A stretch of 32,073 nucleotides of DNA from Duganella sp. (GTDB taxonomy: Bacteria; Pseudomonadota; Gammaproteobacteria; Burkholderiales; Burkholderiaceae_D). Positions 1 to 8,825 of the stretch are shown in pieces. The notes beneath the pieces are model-generated. The model worked only from the letters and a program-made list of their open reading frames with translations. It had not been told where the DNA came from and did not search any database. The stretch lies in the NCBI GenBank assembly GCA_026225475.1, contig JAMFSU010000109.1:1-32073 (forward strand), in the 5' to 3' direction. The position numbers and the translations under genes are program-made. Within the stretch, counting starts at the first letter, position 1. Each line of letters starts with the position of its first letter.

Positions 1-48
1 ATGCTCACAGCTGCCAAATAAAAATCAACGCCATTTAAGATTGATGCG

Positions 49-966
49 TTACCTCGCCGCAGCCCGAAACTGACTCGGCGTCTGCCCCACTTCCTTGCGG
101 AAGAACCGTGTGAAATAAGCCGCATCGGAAAACCCCAGTCCAAACGCAATCTGTTCCACCGACATATCACCAAAGATCAGATTGCGCTTGGCTTCGGTCA
201 CCAACCGCGCATGGATCATCTTGGTCGGACTTTGCCCCGTAGCTGAAGCACAGGCTGCACGCAATTGCACCAGCGACACCGCCAGCAGCGAAGCGTATTC
301 CTGCAACGGCACGTTGTCGCGGTAATGCTGTTCCACCAGATCGCGGAAGCGTTCTGCCAGCCGGGTGTCATTGCGCGTCGCGCCTTCATTACCGATCTGG
401 TCAAGCGGCATGCCGCGCACCAGCATCAGGAACAGAATCGTCAACAACGCTTCCGTGCCTTCAATATGGCCGACTTCTGTCGACTTGACTTCCTGGTCTA
501 CTCTTCTGAGCAAGCTGTCGAACTCGACTTCCGCTTCGACCGTGTGCGATAGCGGAATGATGCGCGGTGCCGACCAGAGTTGGACAAATTCCTGCAGTTT
601 GGCATTGACCTGGGTCAGGTAGGCCAGTTCTATCGTCATCAACCAGCGGTCGACATCGATTTCGTAATCGAGACCGTGCACGCATTCGGTTGGCAACACC
701 AAGGCGCATGGTCCTTCGAATGGCACGCTGCGGCCTTCCAGATTCATCACGCCACGGCCGCTGCGCACGAAGATCACTTGCCCGTGCTGCGGATGGGCGT
801 GCGGCTCGGCGCGCCAGCTGCCTTTGTAGCTGACGTGGCGCACATTGACAAACCAGTCTGCACTTTCTTCCGGACGTTCGATGTAGATACGAATCTTGGG
901 AACGGTGGTGGACGCGATGTTACCGCTCACCTCGCGTTGATTCTTGCTTATCGCACTGTTTGCCAT
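49..966 (-). CDS. AraC-family transcriptional regulator (PobR-like)
   Basis: A 305-residue DNA-binding regulator. The N-terminal half carries a cupin-type sensor fold: a His-rich strand HAHPQHGQ (residues 56-63) followed by VIFVRSGRG, as in AraC proteins that bind small aromatic or sugar ligands. The C-terminal 100 residues are the double helix-turn-helix domain, with the second helix signature GFSDAAYFTRFFRKEVGQTP near residues 279-298. The ATG at 966 has AAGGAG (972-977) five bases upstream, so the start is well supported. It lies 166 bp downstream of an MHS transporter on the same strand and probably controls it. The overall look is closest to PobR-type regulators of hydroxybenzoate genes, but the effector cannot be told from sequence. 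The AraC family is certain; the PobR-like label is inference. Confidence 0.88.
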   Translation of the reverse strand: MANSAISKNQREVSGNIASTTVPKIRIYIERPEESADWFVNVRHVSYKGSWRAEPHAHPQHGQVIFVRSGRGVMNLEGRSVPFEGPCALVLPTECVHGLDYEIDVDRWLMTIELAYLTQVNAKLQEFVQLWSAPRIIPLSHTVEAEVEFDSLLRRVDQEVKSTEVGHIEGTEALLTILFLMLVRGMPLDQIGNEGATRNDTRLAERFRDLVEQHYRDNVPLQEYASLLAVSLVQLRAACASATGQSPTKMIHARLVTEAKRNLIFGDMSVEQIAFGLGFSDAAYFTRFFRKEVGQTPSQFRAAAR

Positions 967-1132
967 CTTGGCTCCTTGGCAACGGGATCTCTTGCAGCCA
1001 TGCCAGTCATCTTGCCCCTGGCGTTGATCAGATGAAACGGGATGATTGTCGTCTCAATACCGATGACATTTTAAATCTGGATCAAATTTAGCTCAAATGA
1101 CGACCAAATTTCCAGCAAGCAAGACCGTTGCC

Positions 1133-2482
1133 CTAGCTGGCGCTGACCGTGCTTGCAACGCTCGCATGCTCAGCGTCGCTGCCGGCATCGCTACGATCCA
1201 TGCGCATGCTGATAGAGACGATCACCGAAAGCAGACAGCCACCGGCCAGATAAGCGGCCACTGGATACCAGGAGCCATTGATGCCCAGCAACGCGGTGGC
1301 AATAAAGGGCGTGAAGCCACCGCAGACCACACTGGCAAACTGGTAACCGACGCCAGCACCGCTGTAGCGATATTGTGCACCGAATAGCTGTGTGAACAAC
1401 GGTTGCTGCACACTGACCACCATGTCATGCGCAATATTGGCCAGCAAGATCGAAAACACCACGATCCACAGCACCGAGCGTGCTTCCATGGCGATGAAAA
1501 ACGGTATCGACGACAGCAAGCCGATCACTGCGCCAAGCACATAGACGGGCTTTTGGCCAATACGATCAGCGGCCAGCGCGAACAGCGGGATGGTCACGCA
1601 ACTGACAGCACCGACCAGCAAACTGATGTTGAGAAACAGATCGCGCGACATGCCCAGATTTTTGGTCGAATACGACAGCGCAAACGCAGTGACGATGTAC
1701 ATCGTGAACATCTCGGCCATGCGCAGGGCGATGATCAGCAGAAAGCTTTTGGGGTTCTTGCGCAGCGCAGTCAATACCGGCAGCTTTTCCTTGCGTTCGC
1801 CGGCTGTGCCGACCTGCTTGACGAACTCGTCAGACTCTTCCATCGATGCGCGTATCCACAATGCCACCAGCACCAGCAGGATGCTGAACAGGAAAGGCAG
1901 CCGCCAGCCCCAACTGAGGAAGGCTTGATTGTCGAGCACATGCGTCAATATCGACACGATGCCGGTGGCCAGCACCAGACCGACGCCATACCCGACTTGC
2001 ACGCCGCTGCTGTAGAAGGCTTTCTTGCCCTGCGGCGCCGTTTCCACCGCCATCAAGGCCGCTCCGCCCCATTCGCCGCCGACCGCAAAGCCCTGCACGG
2101 CACGCAAGACCACCAACGCCAGCGGTGCGTACCAGCCAATGGCGCTATACGTTGGCAGCAAACCGATCAATGCGGTGGAGACGCCCATCATCAAGACGGT
2201 GATGACCAGCATTTTCTTGCGGCCCAGTTTGTCGCCAAAATGCCCGAACACAATTCCGCCCAGCGGTCGGAACAGAAAACCGACGCCAAAGGTACCGAAT
2301 GCTGCCAGCGTTCCCAGCCGCGGATTGTTGCTTGGAAAAAACTGGCTATTGAATACCAGCGCCGCTGTAATGCCGTACAGTAGAAAATCGTACCAATCGA
2401 CCACGGCGCCGACAAAGCTGCCAATGGCTGCCTTGCGCGCCTGGCGTTGGCGTTGTGATACCTGTGTGGTGGGGTGTCCCAT
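1133..2482 (-). CDS. MFS transporter, metabolite:H+ symporter (MHS) family
   Basis: A 449-residue, 12-segment inner-membrane permease. The N-terminal FVGAVVDWYDFLLYG is the typical first helix of MHS proteins (ShiA, ProP, KgtP and citrate permease types). Loop 2-3 carries the MFS motif A as GHFGDKLGRKKML. A second signature is RAVQGFAVGGEWGGA in helix 4. Length matches the family (about 430-450). The ATG at 2482 is preceded by GAGAGG (2493-2498) ten bases away. The substrate is probably an organic acid or aromatic acid taken up with protons, suggested by the adjacent AraC regulator, but this is inference. No catabolic gene for the substrate lies next to it on this side of the window. Confidence 0.88.
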   Translation of the reverse strand: MGHPTTQVSQRQRQARKAAIGSFVGAVVDWYDFLLYGITAALVFNSQFFPSNNPRLGTLAAFGTFGVGFLFRPLGGIVFGHFGDKLGRKKMLVITVLMMGVSTALIGLLPTYSAIGWYAPLALVVLRAVQGFAVGGEWGGAALMAVETAPQGKKAFYSSGVQVGYGVGLVLATGIVSILTHVLDNQAFLSWGWRLPFLFSILLVLVALWIRASMEESDEFVKQVGTAGERKEKLPVLTALRKNPKSFLLIIALRMAEMFTMYIVTAFALSYSTKNLGMSRDLFLNISLLVGAVSCVTIPLFALAADRIGQKPVYVLGAVIGLLSSIPFFIAMEARSVLWIVVFSILLANIAHDMVVSVQQPLFTQLFGAQYRYSGAGVGYQFASVVCGGFTPFIATALLGINGSWYPVAAYLAGGCLLSVIVSISMRMDRSDAGSDAEHASVASTVSAS

Positions 2483-2854
2483 ATTGTTCTATCCTCTCTT
2501 GGCATGCGCCCAGGTTTGCCCCATCTGTTTGCAGCACGATGGCTATATTGTCTCAGTAGCAATATTTCGCTATTTCAATCCGGACGACATTATCAACCGA
2601 AGGACGCCAGGCAGGAATCGATTTCCGACATTTCCTTATAAAAATAACAGGTGCGACGCCATTCGACAGCAGCGCTGGCGTTCGATGCCAAGCCTTGTGC
2701 CACTGAGCTTGAGACGATCGCGCATAGCGAAGGGATCGTGTTAATCGAGTCGCCGCCGAAGATTTCTGGCGTTACCAAGATTGCCGCCCGGCCAGGGCAG
2801 CTCAAATTGGCGGGTGATTGATCAACAGCTGCCTGCAGTGACCGACCCAAGCAC
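2483..2854. other. Intergenic region with a possible decayed coding stretch
   Basis: A 372-bp gap between the MHS transporter start and the end of the PiuC-like gene. On the minus strand about 2593-2850 can be read open for 85 codons (including PEIFGGDSINTIPSLCAI), but no ribosome site, family match or start is convincing. It may be the remnant of a lost gene or chance. The transporter promoter should lie near its right-hand gene-proximal side (2483-2570), where a palindrome is listed separately. No terminator hairpin was recognised. Confidence 0.3.
2545..2565. promoter_or_regulatory. Inverted repeat upstream of the MHS transporter
   Basis: ATATTG (2545-2550) and CAATAT (2560-2565) form a perfect 6-bp inverted repeat with a 9-bp spacer, 63 bp upstream of the transporter start. 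The size and place fit an operator or promoter element, but AraC proteins usually bind direct repeats, so assignment to the neighbouring AraC regulator is weak. Confidence 0.25.
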
Positions 2855-3535
2855 TTATAACTCGGCCCATTGCCGCAACAGGTTGTGATAATGGCCGGTT
2901 AGGCTCAGCACTTCCTGAGTGTCACCGATTCTGGCGCGCAAGCTAGTGATGTTTTGATCGAGTTCAAATAGCATGCTGCGCTGCCAGTCATTGCGGATCA
3001 TGCTTTGCGTCCAGAAAAATGAACACACACGAGCGCCACGTGTAACCGGCTCGACCCGATGCAGGCTGGTCGACGGATAGAGAATCAGATCACCGGCAGG
3101 CAGCTTGACTTCGTGTGTGCCATAGGTATCAACGACAACCAGTTCGCCACCGTCGTAGTCATCTGGATCAGATAAAAACAGCGTACTGGATAGATCGGTA
3201 CGGATACTGATCTCGCTGTCAGGCAGATGGCGCACCGATCCGTCGACGTGCAAGCCATAATGTTCGCCGCCTTCGTAACTGTTGAAGAGCGGCGCAATGG
3301 TCTTTTTGGGTAGTGCTGCGGAAAAAAACAATCCATTTTCCTTGAGCGCAGCCAGGATGATGGCCCCTAATTGAATTGCAATCGGCGAGCGCTCCGGCAA
3401 TTGCCGGTTGCGTTTGACTCCGGCGCCCTGCGCGCCCACCGTTACCTTGCCATCAACCCAATCAGCGCGCGCCAGTTCAGTGCGCGCATGTGTTACCTGA
3501 TCGGCATTGAGTACCTGAGGAATATGCAACATCAT
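2855..3535 (-). CDS. piuC: PKHD-type Fe(II)/2-oxoglutarate hydroxylase (PiuC/YbiX family)
   Basis: A 226-residue dioxygenase of the PiuC/YbiX family, routinely encoded next to catecholate siderophore receptors. The double-stranded beta-helix iron site is visible: H96 and D98 in HYGLHVDGS, and H159 in [12 protein letters not shown]169 (TRGAR) is the likely 2-oxoglutarate carboxylate ligand. I chose the ATG at 3535 because AAGG (3545-3548) is correctly spaced, and because the upstream in-frame start at 3559 would fall inside the receptor gene's terminator. A second ATG follows immediately at 3532. It lies 78 bp downstream of the receptor; the terminator between them suggests partial read-through from the Fur-controlled promoter. 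The hydroxylated substrate of this family is not established. Confidence 0.9.
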   Translation of the reverse strand: MMLHIPQVLNADQVTHARTELARADWVDGKVTVGAQGAGVKRNRQLPERSPIAIQLGAIILAALKENGLFFSAALPKKTIAPLFNSYEGGEHYGLHVDGSVRHLPDSEISIRTDLSSTLFLSDPDDYDGGELVVVDTYGTHEVKLPAGDLILYPSTSLHRVEPVTRGARVCSFFWTQSMIRNDWQRSMLFELDQNITSLRARIGDTQEVLSLTGHYHNLLRQWAEL

Positions 3536-3548
3536 GATGGAATGCCTT

Positions 3549-3582
3549 AAAAAAACCAACGCCCCTCCGGATGAAGGGGCGA
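3549..3582 (-). terminator. Rho-independent terminator after the TonB receptor
   Basis: On the minus strand GCCCCT and AGGGGC (within 3561-3580) form a GC stem around an 8-base loop, followed by a run of seven T (3549-3555). It sits between the receptor stop at 3614 and the piuC ribosome site at 3545-3548, so it probably attenuates rather than abolishes piuC expression. Confidence 0.75.
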
Positions 3583-3613
3583 TGGGTAGTCACATTTGCG
3601 CCGCTTTTTTTGA

Positions 3614-5800
3614 TCAGAACTTGAAGTTGGCAGTCAACGATGCAGAACGCTCTGCACCAGGAGTGTAGCGGTAGCCACTCTTATTAATCGATGCCACATA
3701 GTCCTTGTTGAAGATGTTGTTCACATTCAGTTGCAAGGTCAGGTTCTTGCTGACGACATAGCTGGCCATACTATCGAATACCCAGTATGAATTGGTGTAT
3801 TGCGGATTGAGCGTGCTGGCTGCACGATCTACGCCCCGGTTAAGACCTCCGACGAAGCGAGCGCCGCCGCCAATGGTCAAGCTACTACCTAACTTGTATG
3901 TCGTCCATGAGGTAAACGCTTGATTCGGCGTATATGCCAGACCGCTGCTGGTATAGGTCGCAGCAGCGCCACTGTCGATGCTGTTCTTCATGTAGGTGTA
4001 ACCGACGCTGGCAGACCAGTTCTCGGTGATGTTGCCAGACAGTCCCAGCTCGATGCCTTTGACACTCTTCTTGCCAGTCAACGCATAGGTACCATCATCT
4101 TGCAACTCGACGTCGTTCTCGACCTGCGTGTTATACAAAGCCGCCGTCAAGGCCAGCCTTTTGTTCAGCAAATCCCATTTGGTGCCGATTTCGGTGGTCT
4201 TGGTTTTTTCCGGCTGGAAGTTGATGTTGTTCTGATTGCTTACCGTTGTGTTCAGCGAGAAGCTGGATCCGCCCGGTGGTTGCTGGGAAGTTGCATACAA
4301 GGCGTAAATGCTGCTGTACTCCGTCGGTTTGTAAGATGCTGCCAGCTTCCAGTTGAACAAATTACCCGACTTGGCATAGCTGGTGGCCGCCGTGGTCGTG
4401 ACCGTGCTGTAGGTGGTGCGGTAATTATCGACACGCACGCCGCCAGTCATTGACCACTTTTCATTGAACTTGAGCGTGTCAAACAGATAGGCAGATAGGG
4501 TATCTGTCTTGCCATCGCTGTAGCCGCTCACTGTGTACGAGTCTGCAGTCGGACCAGCCGCAAAAGGATCTGGACTGTACAGGCTGGCAGCCGCATAGGT
4601 TGGGTTGACAAACGAGAGTGCGTGTTGTTTTTCTTCCGTGAATTCGACGCCGCCGACCAGAGTGTGCTTAAGCGATCCGGTTTGCAGATCGGCTGTGAGA
4701 TTGGTCTGATTGGTCAGGATTTCATTGGTCTGATTCTTGCGGTTGCCGGTACGCGCCAGCGCCAGCGTGGATGGCGTAATGGCCATGAACGAAGTCAACA
4801 GATAGTCCTGCGATGTCTTCTCATAGCGCGTGGTATTTTGCAGTTTGACGTTCGGCGAAATGTCATGCTCGACACGCACGGTAAACATGTCGGTCTGATT
4901 GTTGTCGTAGTCGGTCGCTTGACCATAGTAGTTCGACGAACTTACGCGCGCCAGTGACGAGGTAGTCGTGCCAGCGGCGTAACCTGGCAAACCGACAGTC
5001 GGTACCCCGCCATCGGGACGATTGTGTTGTTCAACATGCAGAAAATCGAGGTAGACGCGGGTGGGCGTGTTGAGTCCCCAGACAAATGATGGGGCGATAC
5101 CGGAACGATTGTTTTCCACCAGAGCACGACCTGGCACACCGCTGGCCTGGGTGATCAGATTCAAACGGAAAGCACTGCCACTAGCCTCATCAATGACCTT
5201 GTTCCAATCCGCCGTAGCACGCTTCTGGCTGCCGGTACCAACGGTCGTGCTGGCATTAAAGTAATTGGTCAGTTCTGGCTGCTTGGTCACCAAATTGATC
5301 GAACCAGTTGGCGAGCCACGTCCATTGTCCGTGCCAGCTGGCCCCTTGAGCACTTCGACCTGCTCGATATTGAACATGTCACGTGAGACCGACCCCAGAT
5401 CACGGACGTTATCGACAAAAATGGCGCTCGACGCATCGAATCCACGCATATAAATCGCGTCACCGGTGCTGGTCGAGCCGTTTTCACCAAGATAAAAAGC
5501 GCCGACACCAGGCGTATTGCGCAGCGCTTCGGTCAACGTTGTGGCCACCTGCTCGCCCATGACTTGCTTGTTGATCACCGTGATGGTTTGCGGTGTATCC
5601 ACCAGCGCCTGCGAGTATTTGGCCGATGACGCGTGGTCGGTCTTGTAGGTATCGTCCTTGGCGGCAGAAACGTCCACCGTGGGCAACTCCGCTTGCTGCG
5701 CATATGCCACGGCGGGTAATAGCATGGCACCTGCCATGGCAGCAGTCAGGGTTGCATTGAAACGGGAAGCACTATGTTTGCGACTTTTGATATAGGACAT
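3614..5800 (-). CDS. TonB-dependent siderophore receptor, catecholate (Fiu/PiuA) type
   Basis: A 728-residue outer-membrane receptor. Residues 1-34 are a signal peptide ending VAYA before QQAELP. A short N-terminal region with a TonB-box-like LPTVDVSA (39-46) precedes the plug domain. The plug contains DTPQTITVINKQVM and EALRNTPGVG, then RGFDASSAIFVDNVRD and VEVLKGPAG, all hallmark plug motifs. The 22-strand barrel ends in LTANFKF with the C-terminal Phe needed for outer-membrane insertion. There is no STN signalling domain, so it transports without a FecR-type pathway. The piuC gene downstream and Fur box upstream (5926-5944) support ferric catecholate uptake, as with Fiu in Escherichia coli and PiuA in Pseudomonas. 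The exact ligand is unknown. Confidence 0.92.
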   Translation of the reverse strand: MSYIKSRKHSASRFNATLTAAMAGAMLLPAVAYAQQAELPTVDVSAAKDDTYKTDHASSAKYSQALVDTPQTITVINKQVMGEQVATTLTEALRNTPGVGAFYLGENGSTSTGDAIYMRGFDASSAIFVDNVRDLGSVSRDMFNIEQVEVLKGPAGTDNGRGSPTGSINLVTKQPELTNYFNASTTVGTGSQKRATADWNKVIDEASGSAFRLNLITQASGVPGRALVENNRSGIAPSFVWGLNTPTRVYLDFLHVEQHNRPDGGVPTVGLPGYAAGTTTSSLARVSSSNYYGQATDYDNNQTDMFTVRVEHDISPNVKLQNTTRYEKTSQDYLLTSFMAITPSTLALARTGNRKNQTNEILTNQTNLTADLQTGSLKHTLVGGVEFTEEKQHALSFVNPTYAAASLYSPDPFAAGPTADSYTVSGYSDGKTDTLSAYLFDTLKFNEKWSMTGGVRVDNYRTTYSTVTTTAATSYAKSGNLFNWKLAASYKPTEYSSIYALYATSQQPPGGSSFSLNTTVSNQNNINFQPEKTKTTEIGTKWDLLNKRLALTAALYNTQVENDVELQDDGTYALTGKKSVKGIELGLSGNITENWSASVGYTYMKNSIDSGAAATYTSSGLAYTPNQAFTSWTTYKLGSSLTIGGGARFVGGLNRGVDRAASTLNPQYTNSYWVFDSMASYVVSKNLTLQLNVNNIFNKDYVASINKSGYRYTPGAERSASLTANFKF

Positions 5801-5913
5801 GAATCGGCCTGTTCGAATGAATGGTTTAAGGCTGGCTTTTCATGTCGGCTAAAGCGGATGAGTTGCTGGCTAAGGGGTGGAAGAGAGATGCTACATTTTG
5901 TTACATTGGCTAA

Positions 5914-5944
5914 ATTATACAAACAAATGATAATGAATATCATT
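5914..5944 (-). promoter_or_regulatory. Promoter with overlapping Fur box upstream of the siderophore receptor
   Basis: On the minus strand a perfect TATAAT (5919-5914) serves as -10. Eighteen bases upstream lies ATGATA (5943-5938), a 4/6 match to -35. The 19-bp palindrome at 5926-5944 has perfect 7-bp arms AATGATA and TATCATT and fits the Fur consensus. It covers the -35 element, so iron-loaded Fur would block polymerase. Its distance to the receptor start at 5800 is about 126 bp. Confidence 0.85.
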
Positions 5945-6035
5945 ACCACATTGCTTCCATGCAATAAATGTGCGATTTTTGTTTCTTTTTTACAACAAAA
6001 TTAATCTATTGCCAGATTATCCGTGCAGCGACAGC

Positions 6036-7703
6036 TCAGTAAACGTCGCGCCGATAGCGCCCCTGCTCTGCCAGCGCGATCAAGCGATCTTCACCAAGTA
6101 CCTCGGCGAGTACTGCGGCCACGCTTGATGCCATGCCTTGCAGGCTGCCGCACACATAAATGGCAGCACCGTCATCGACCCAGCGGCACAGTTCGGCAGC
6201 GGCTGCTCGTAGTCGGTCTTGCACATACAGGCGTTCGCTCTGGTCTCGCGAGAATGCCAAGTCCAGTCGTTGCAGCATGCCGGCGACCTGCCAGGCTTCG
6301 ATTTCTTCACGGTGGAAATAATCAAACGCCTGTTGACGCTCGCCAAACACCAGCCAGTTACGGCGCCGCCCGGCGCGCACGCGTGCACGCAGATGCGCGC
6401 GCAAACCGGCCAGACCAGTGCCATTGCCAATCAGGATCAAAGGGATATCGTCCACCGGAGCATGAAAACTGCTGTTGCTGCGGATACGCAGCGCGATTTC
6501 CGCGCCCTCTTGCGCATAGTGCGTCAACCAGCCTGAGCCGATACCCAGACGCCGGTCAGCGCGCTTCATCTGGCGCACCAGCAAATCGAGCGTGCCATCC
6601 TCAGGCAGCGAGGCGATCGAATATTCGCGATGCGGCAAGACTGCCAGTTGTTGCCACAGTTGCTGCGGCGGCGTTCCGCGCAACGCGGCATATTGGGTCG
6701 GCTCGGGGAGTTGGCGGTCGCGCAAGGCTTGTGTCAACTCTTCTACAACGCTATCGGCAGTGACGATGGGCACATCCGCCAAACCCAGCGCCAACAGACA
6801 CTGGGCTACCTCGGCGGGCGCATTGCGGGGACCAATTTCAACAATATCTCCAGCCTGCCAGACGGGTACCGGTAAATCCAGCGGCGTCAGCGCCAGATGA
6901 AATGCGGCGGCACCAAGGCTGCCAGGATTGAGCAGACGCCGTTGTGCCAGCCGCCAGCGGCCATAACTTGGGGTGCTCCAGTCAGCTTCGTCATGCCCGC
7001 TGAGAATACTTAAGTGATGTTGCCAATGACGCAGCGCGCCGCTATCGCTATTGTCGACTTCGACGGTGTCGAACAAGGGCTGCGCATGATTGCGCCGCAG
7101 CCATGTTTCCAGTGCATGACCGAAAGCACAGTATTGTGCATAACTGCGGTCCCCCAGCGCGAGAATGCCGAAGCGCAACGCCACCAGCGAGTGCGCTGCC
7201 GTTCCTGCCGCCATGCGGCGCGCAAATCCGGCGGCACTGTCGGGCGCATCTCCTTCGCCGGTCGTGCTGACCAGGAACAAGGCGCGGGTCGCAGCGGCCA
7301 GCTCCTGCTCGCTCACGCGGGCCAGCGGTAGCACACGCACTTCCATGCCGCCGTCACGCAAACTTTGCGCGGTTTGCATTGCCAATTGTTCGGCGAAGCC
7401 GGTCTGGCTGGCGAACGTCACCAGCACCAGTGCGTTTGGTCCAATGCCACCGTCGATTTCCGTCGCCGGCACTGGCGCTGCCCACCGTTGTTCCTGCAGC
7501 TGCCGCGTACGCCGGTGCTTCAAAAACACGACGGTACAGAAGCACAGGTAGGCCAAGGCCAGCGCCGCTGCCAGCAGCTCACGCGTGTGCATGGCTGCAC
7601 CGTCATTACGGCTGAACCAGCCCCAGGTGAGTACAACAGCACTCAGCAGTGCTGCCAGCAAGCGCAGGGACGATGACGACAACTTGAACATGACCACCCT
7701 CAC
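6036..7703 (-). CDS. Membrane-anchored diflavin reductase (CysJ-like flavodoxin/FNR fusion)
   Basis: A 555-residue NADPH-dependent reductase with CysJ/P450-reductase architecture plus two N-terminal membrane helices (residues 13-30 and 42-62). The flavodoxin domain (about 93-235) shows TFASQTGFAEQLA, STTGEGDAPDSA and LGDRSYAQYCAFG for FMN. The FAD domain has REYSIAS (359-365). The nucleotide domain has LIGNGTGLAGLRAH (424-437), AFSRDQ (483-488) and YVCGSLQGM. The C-terminus RYRRDVY ends in the stacking aromatic typical of CysJ. The start is GTG at 7703, overlapping the apbE stop by four bases (GTGA); an ATG at 7691 is possible. By inference it delivers electrons from cytoplasmic NADPH to the membrane partner of this operon (PepSY protein), probably for iron reduction. 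A role in sulfite reduction is unlikely because no hemoprotein subunit is nearby. Confidence 0.88.
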   Translation of the reverse strand: MRVVMFKLSSSSLRLLAALLSAVVLTWGWFSRNDGAAMHTRELLAAALALAYLCFCTVVFLKHRRTRQLQEQRWAAPVPATEIDGGIGPNALVLVTFASQTGFAEQLAMQTAQSLRDGGMEVRVLPLARVSEQELAAATRALFLVSTTGEGDAPDSAAGFARRMAAGTAAHSLVALRFGILALGDRSYAQYCAFGHALETWLRRNHAQPLFDTVEVDNSDSGALRHWQHHLSILSGHDEADWSTPSYGRWRLAQRRLLNPGSLGAAAFHLALTPLDLPVPVWQAGDIVEIGPRNAPAEVAQCLLALGLADVPIVTADSVVEELTQALRDRQLPEPTQYAALRGTPPQQLWQQLAVLPHREYSIASLPEDGTLDLLVRQMKRADRRLGIGSGWLTHYAQEGAEIALRIRSNSSFHAPVDDIPLILIGNGTGLAGLRAHLRARVRAGRRRNWLVFGERQQAFDYFHREEIEAWQVAGMLQRLDLAFSRDQSERLYVQDRLRAAAAELCRWVDDGAAIYVCGSLQGMASSVAAVLAEVLGEDRLIALAEQGRYRRDVY

Positions 7704-8713
7704 TCCAGCATTGCCGTCATTGCTGGCGTCATGTTTTCTACAAACTGCCCGTCGATCTGGCGGATAAACAAGGCGGCGATCTGACGCTCGCGCGCAAACC
7801 TCATGCCGGCGTCAGCACCGAGCACCTGCAAGGCAGTTGCCAACGCATCTGCGACCATGCATTGTGCATGCAATACGGTCACGGAGACCACATCGTTACG
7901 CAGCGGTTGGCCGCTGCGCGGGTCAATCGTATGGGCATAGCGCAGACTGTCACGGTCGAAGTAGCGGCGATAGTCGCCCGAGGTCGCCACCGCCAATGCG
8001 TGCAAGGCGACAATCAACGGCTGCGCCTGCGGTTCGCCGGGAGGGCGCTCCAGCGTCACCCACCATGGCTGGCCGTCGGGCTTGACGCCGTGGCCGCGCA
8101 GTTCGCCACCGATTTCCACCAGATAGCTGACACAACCGAGCTGGGCCAGCGCCGTTGCCACCAGATCGACCGCATAGCCTTTGGCGATGCCGGAGAAATC
8201 CAGATACAAGCCACCCGGCTGCAACAAACTGCGCGTTACCCGATCAAGTTCAATGCGCCGCCAGCCGCAACGTTGCCGTGCCGCCTGCAAGACTTGCGGC
8301 GTCGGCAGCGTGGCAAATGCCTGGGTACGATCTTGATCAGGACCGAAGCCCCAGACATTGACCAAGGCACCCACACAGGCGTCGTAGGCACCACCGCTGT
8401 CGATCGCCATGGTGCGCGCAGCATCGAGCACCGTCATGAATTCTGTCGGCAACACATGCCAGGTACCGGCCGGTGCCCGATTAAAACGGCTCAGCACAGA
8501 ATCGCTTTGCCAGGTACTCATTTGCTGGATCACCAGCGCCAGTTCACGTTCGACCGCCTGCTCCACAAGCTCCAGCGTCAGCGGCCCCGATACCATCGCC
8601 TGCACCGACCAGGTGGTACCCATGCTGGCGCCGCTCAAACGGAAATGCTGCACAGTGGGCAGCAAGGCTGGCGGTTCGGCCAGGTCTAATGGAATCAGGA
8701 CACGGTTGGACAT
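7700..8713 (-). CDS. apbE: FAD:protein FMN transferase (ApbE family), without signal peptide
   Basis: A 337-residue enzyme that transfers FMN from FAD onto Ser/Thr of a target protein. ApbE motifs are all present: GASMGTTWSV near the N-terminus, STWQSDSVLSRFN, DFSGIAKGYAVD (172-183), the EIGGE strand (200-204), ATSGDYRRYF (243-252), HTIDPRSG (261-268) and the metal-binding ADALATAL (288-295). Most ApbE proteins are exported or lipoproteins, but here the N-terminus MSNRVLIPLDLAEPPALL has no hydrophobic export segment. An in-frame TAA at 8735-8737 rules out a longer start with a signal. The ATG at 8713 was chosen; a TTG at 8725 would add four residues. The neighbouring DUF2271 protein is the probable flavinylation target. 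Translation is coupled to the reductase downstream. Confidence 0.93.
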   Translation of the reverse strand: MSNRVLIPLDLAEPPALLPTVQHFRLSGASMGTTWSVQAMVSGPLTLELVEQAVERELALVIQQMSTWQSDSVLSRFNRAPAGTWHVLPTEFMTVLDAARTMAIDSGGAYDACVGALVNVWGFGPDQDRTQAFATLPTPQVLQAARQRCGWRRIELDRVTRSLLQPGGLYLDFSGIAKGYAVDLVATALAQLGCVSYLVEIGGELRGHGVKPDGQPWWVTLERPPGEPQAQPLIVALHALAVATSGDYRRYFDRDSLRYAHTIDPRSGQPLRNDVVSVTVLHAQCMVADALATALQVLGADAGMRFARERQIAALFIRQIDGQFVENMTPAMTAMLE

Positions 8714-8825
8714 GCGGGCAGACAAATCGGAGGGTTAGAAACGACAATGGCATCCCATAACAGATGCCAATGCCAGCAGCCCACCCGAACGCCAACGTTG
8801 GCGGTCGGGCAAAATGCGTTGCAGC

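Noticed and set aside
1403..2383. 326-codon plus-strand open frame opposite the MHS transporter
   Set aside because: It is the antisense of a clear transporter gene, is rich in Gln/His/Arg as expected for reversed GC-rich codons, and has no ribosome site or family motif.
7862..8689. 275-codon plus-strand frame opposite apbE
   Set aside because: All ApbE motifs are on the minus strand; the plus frame has none.
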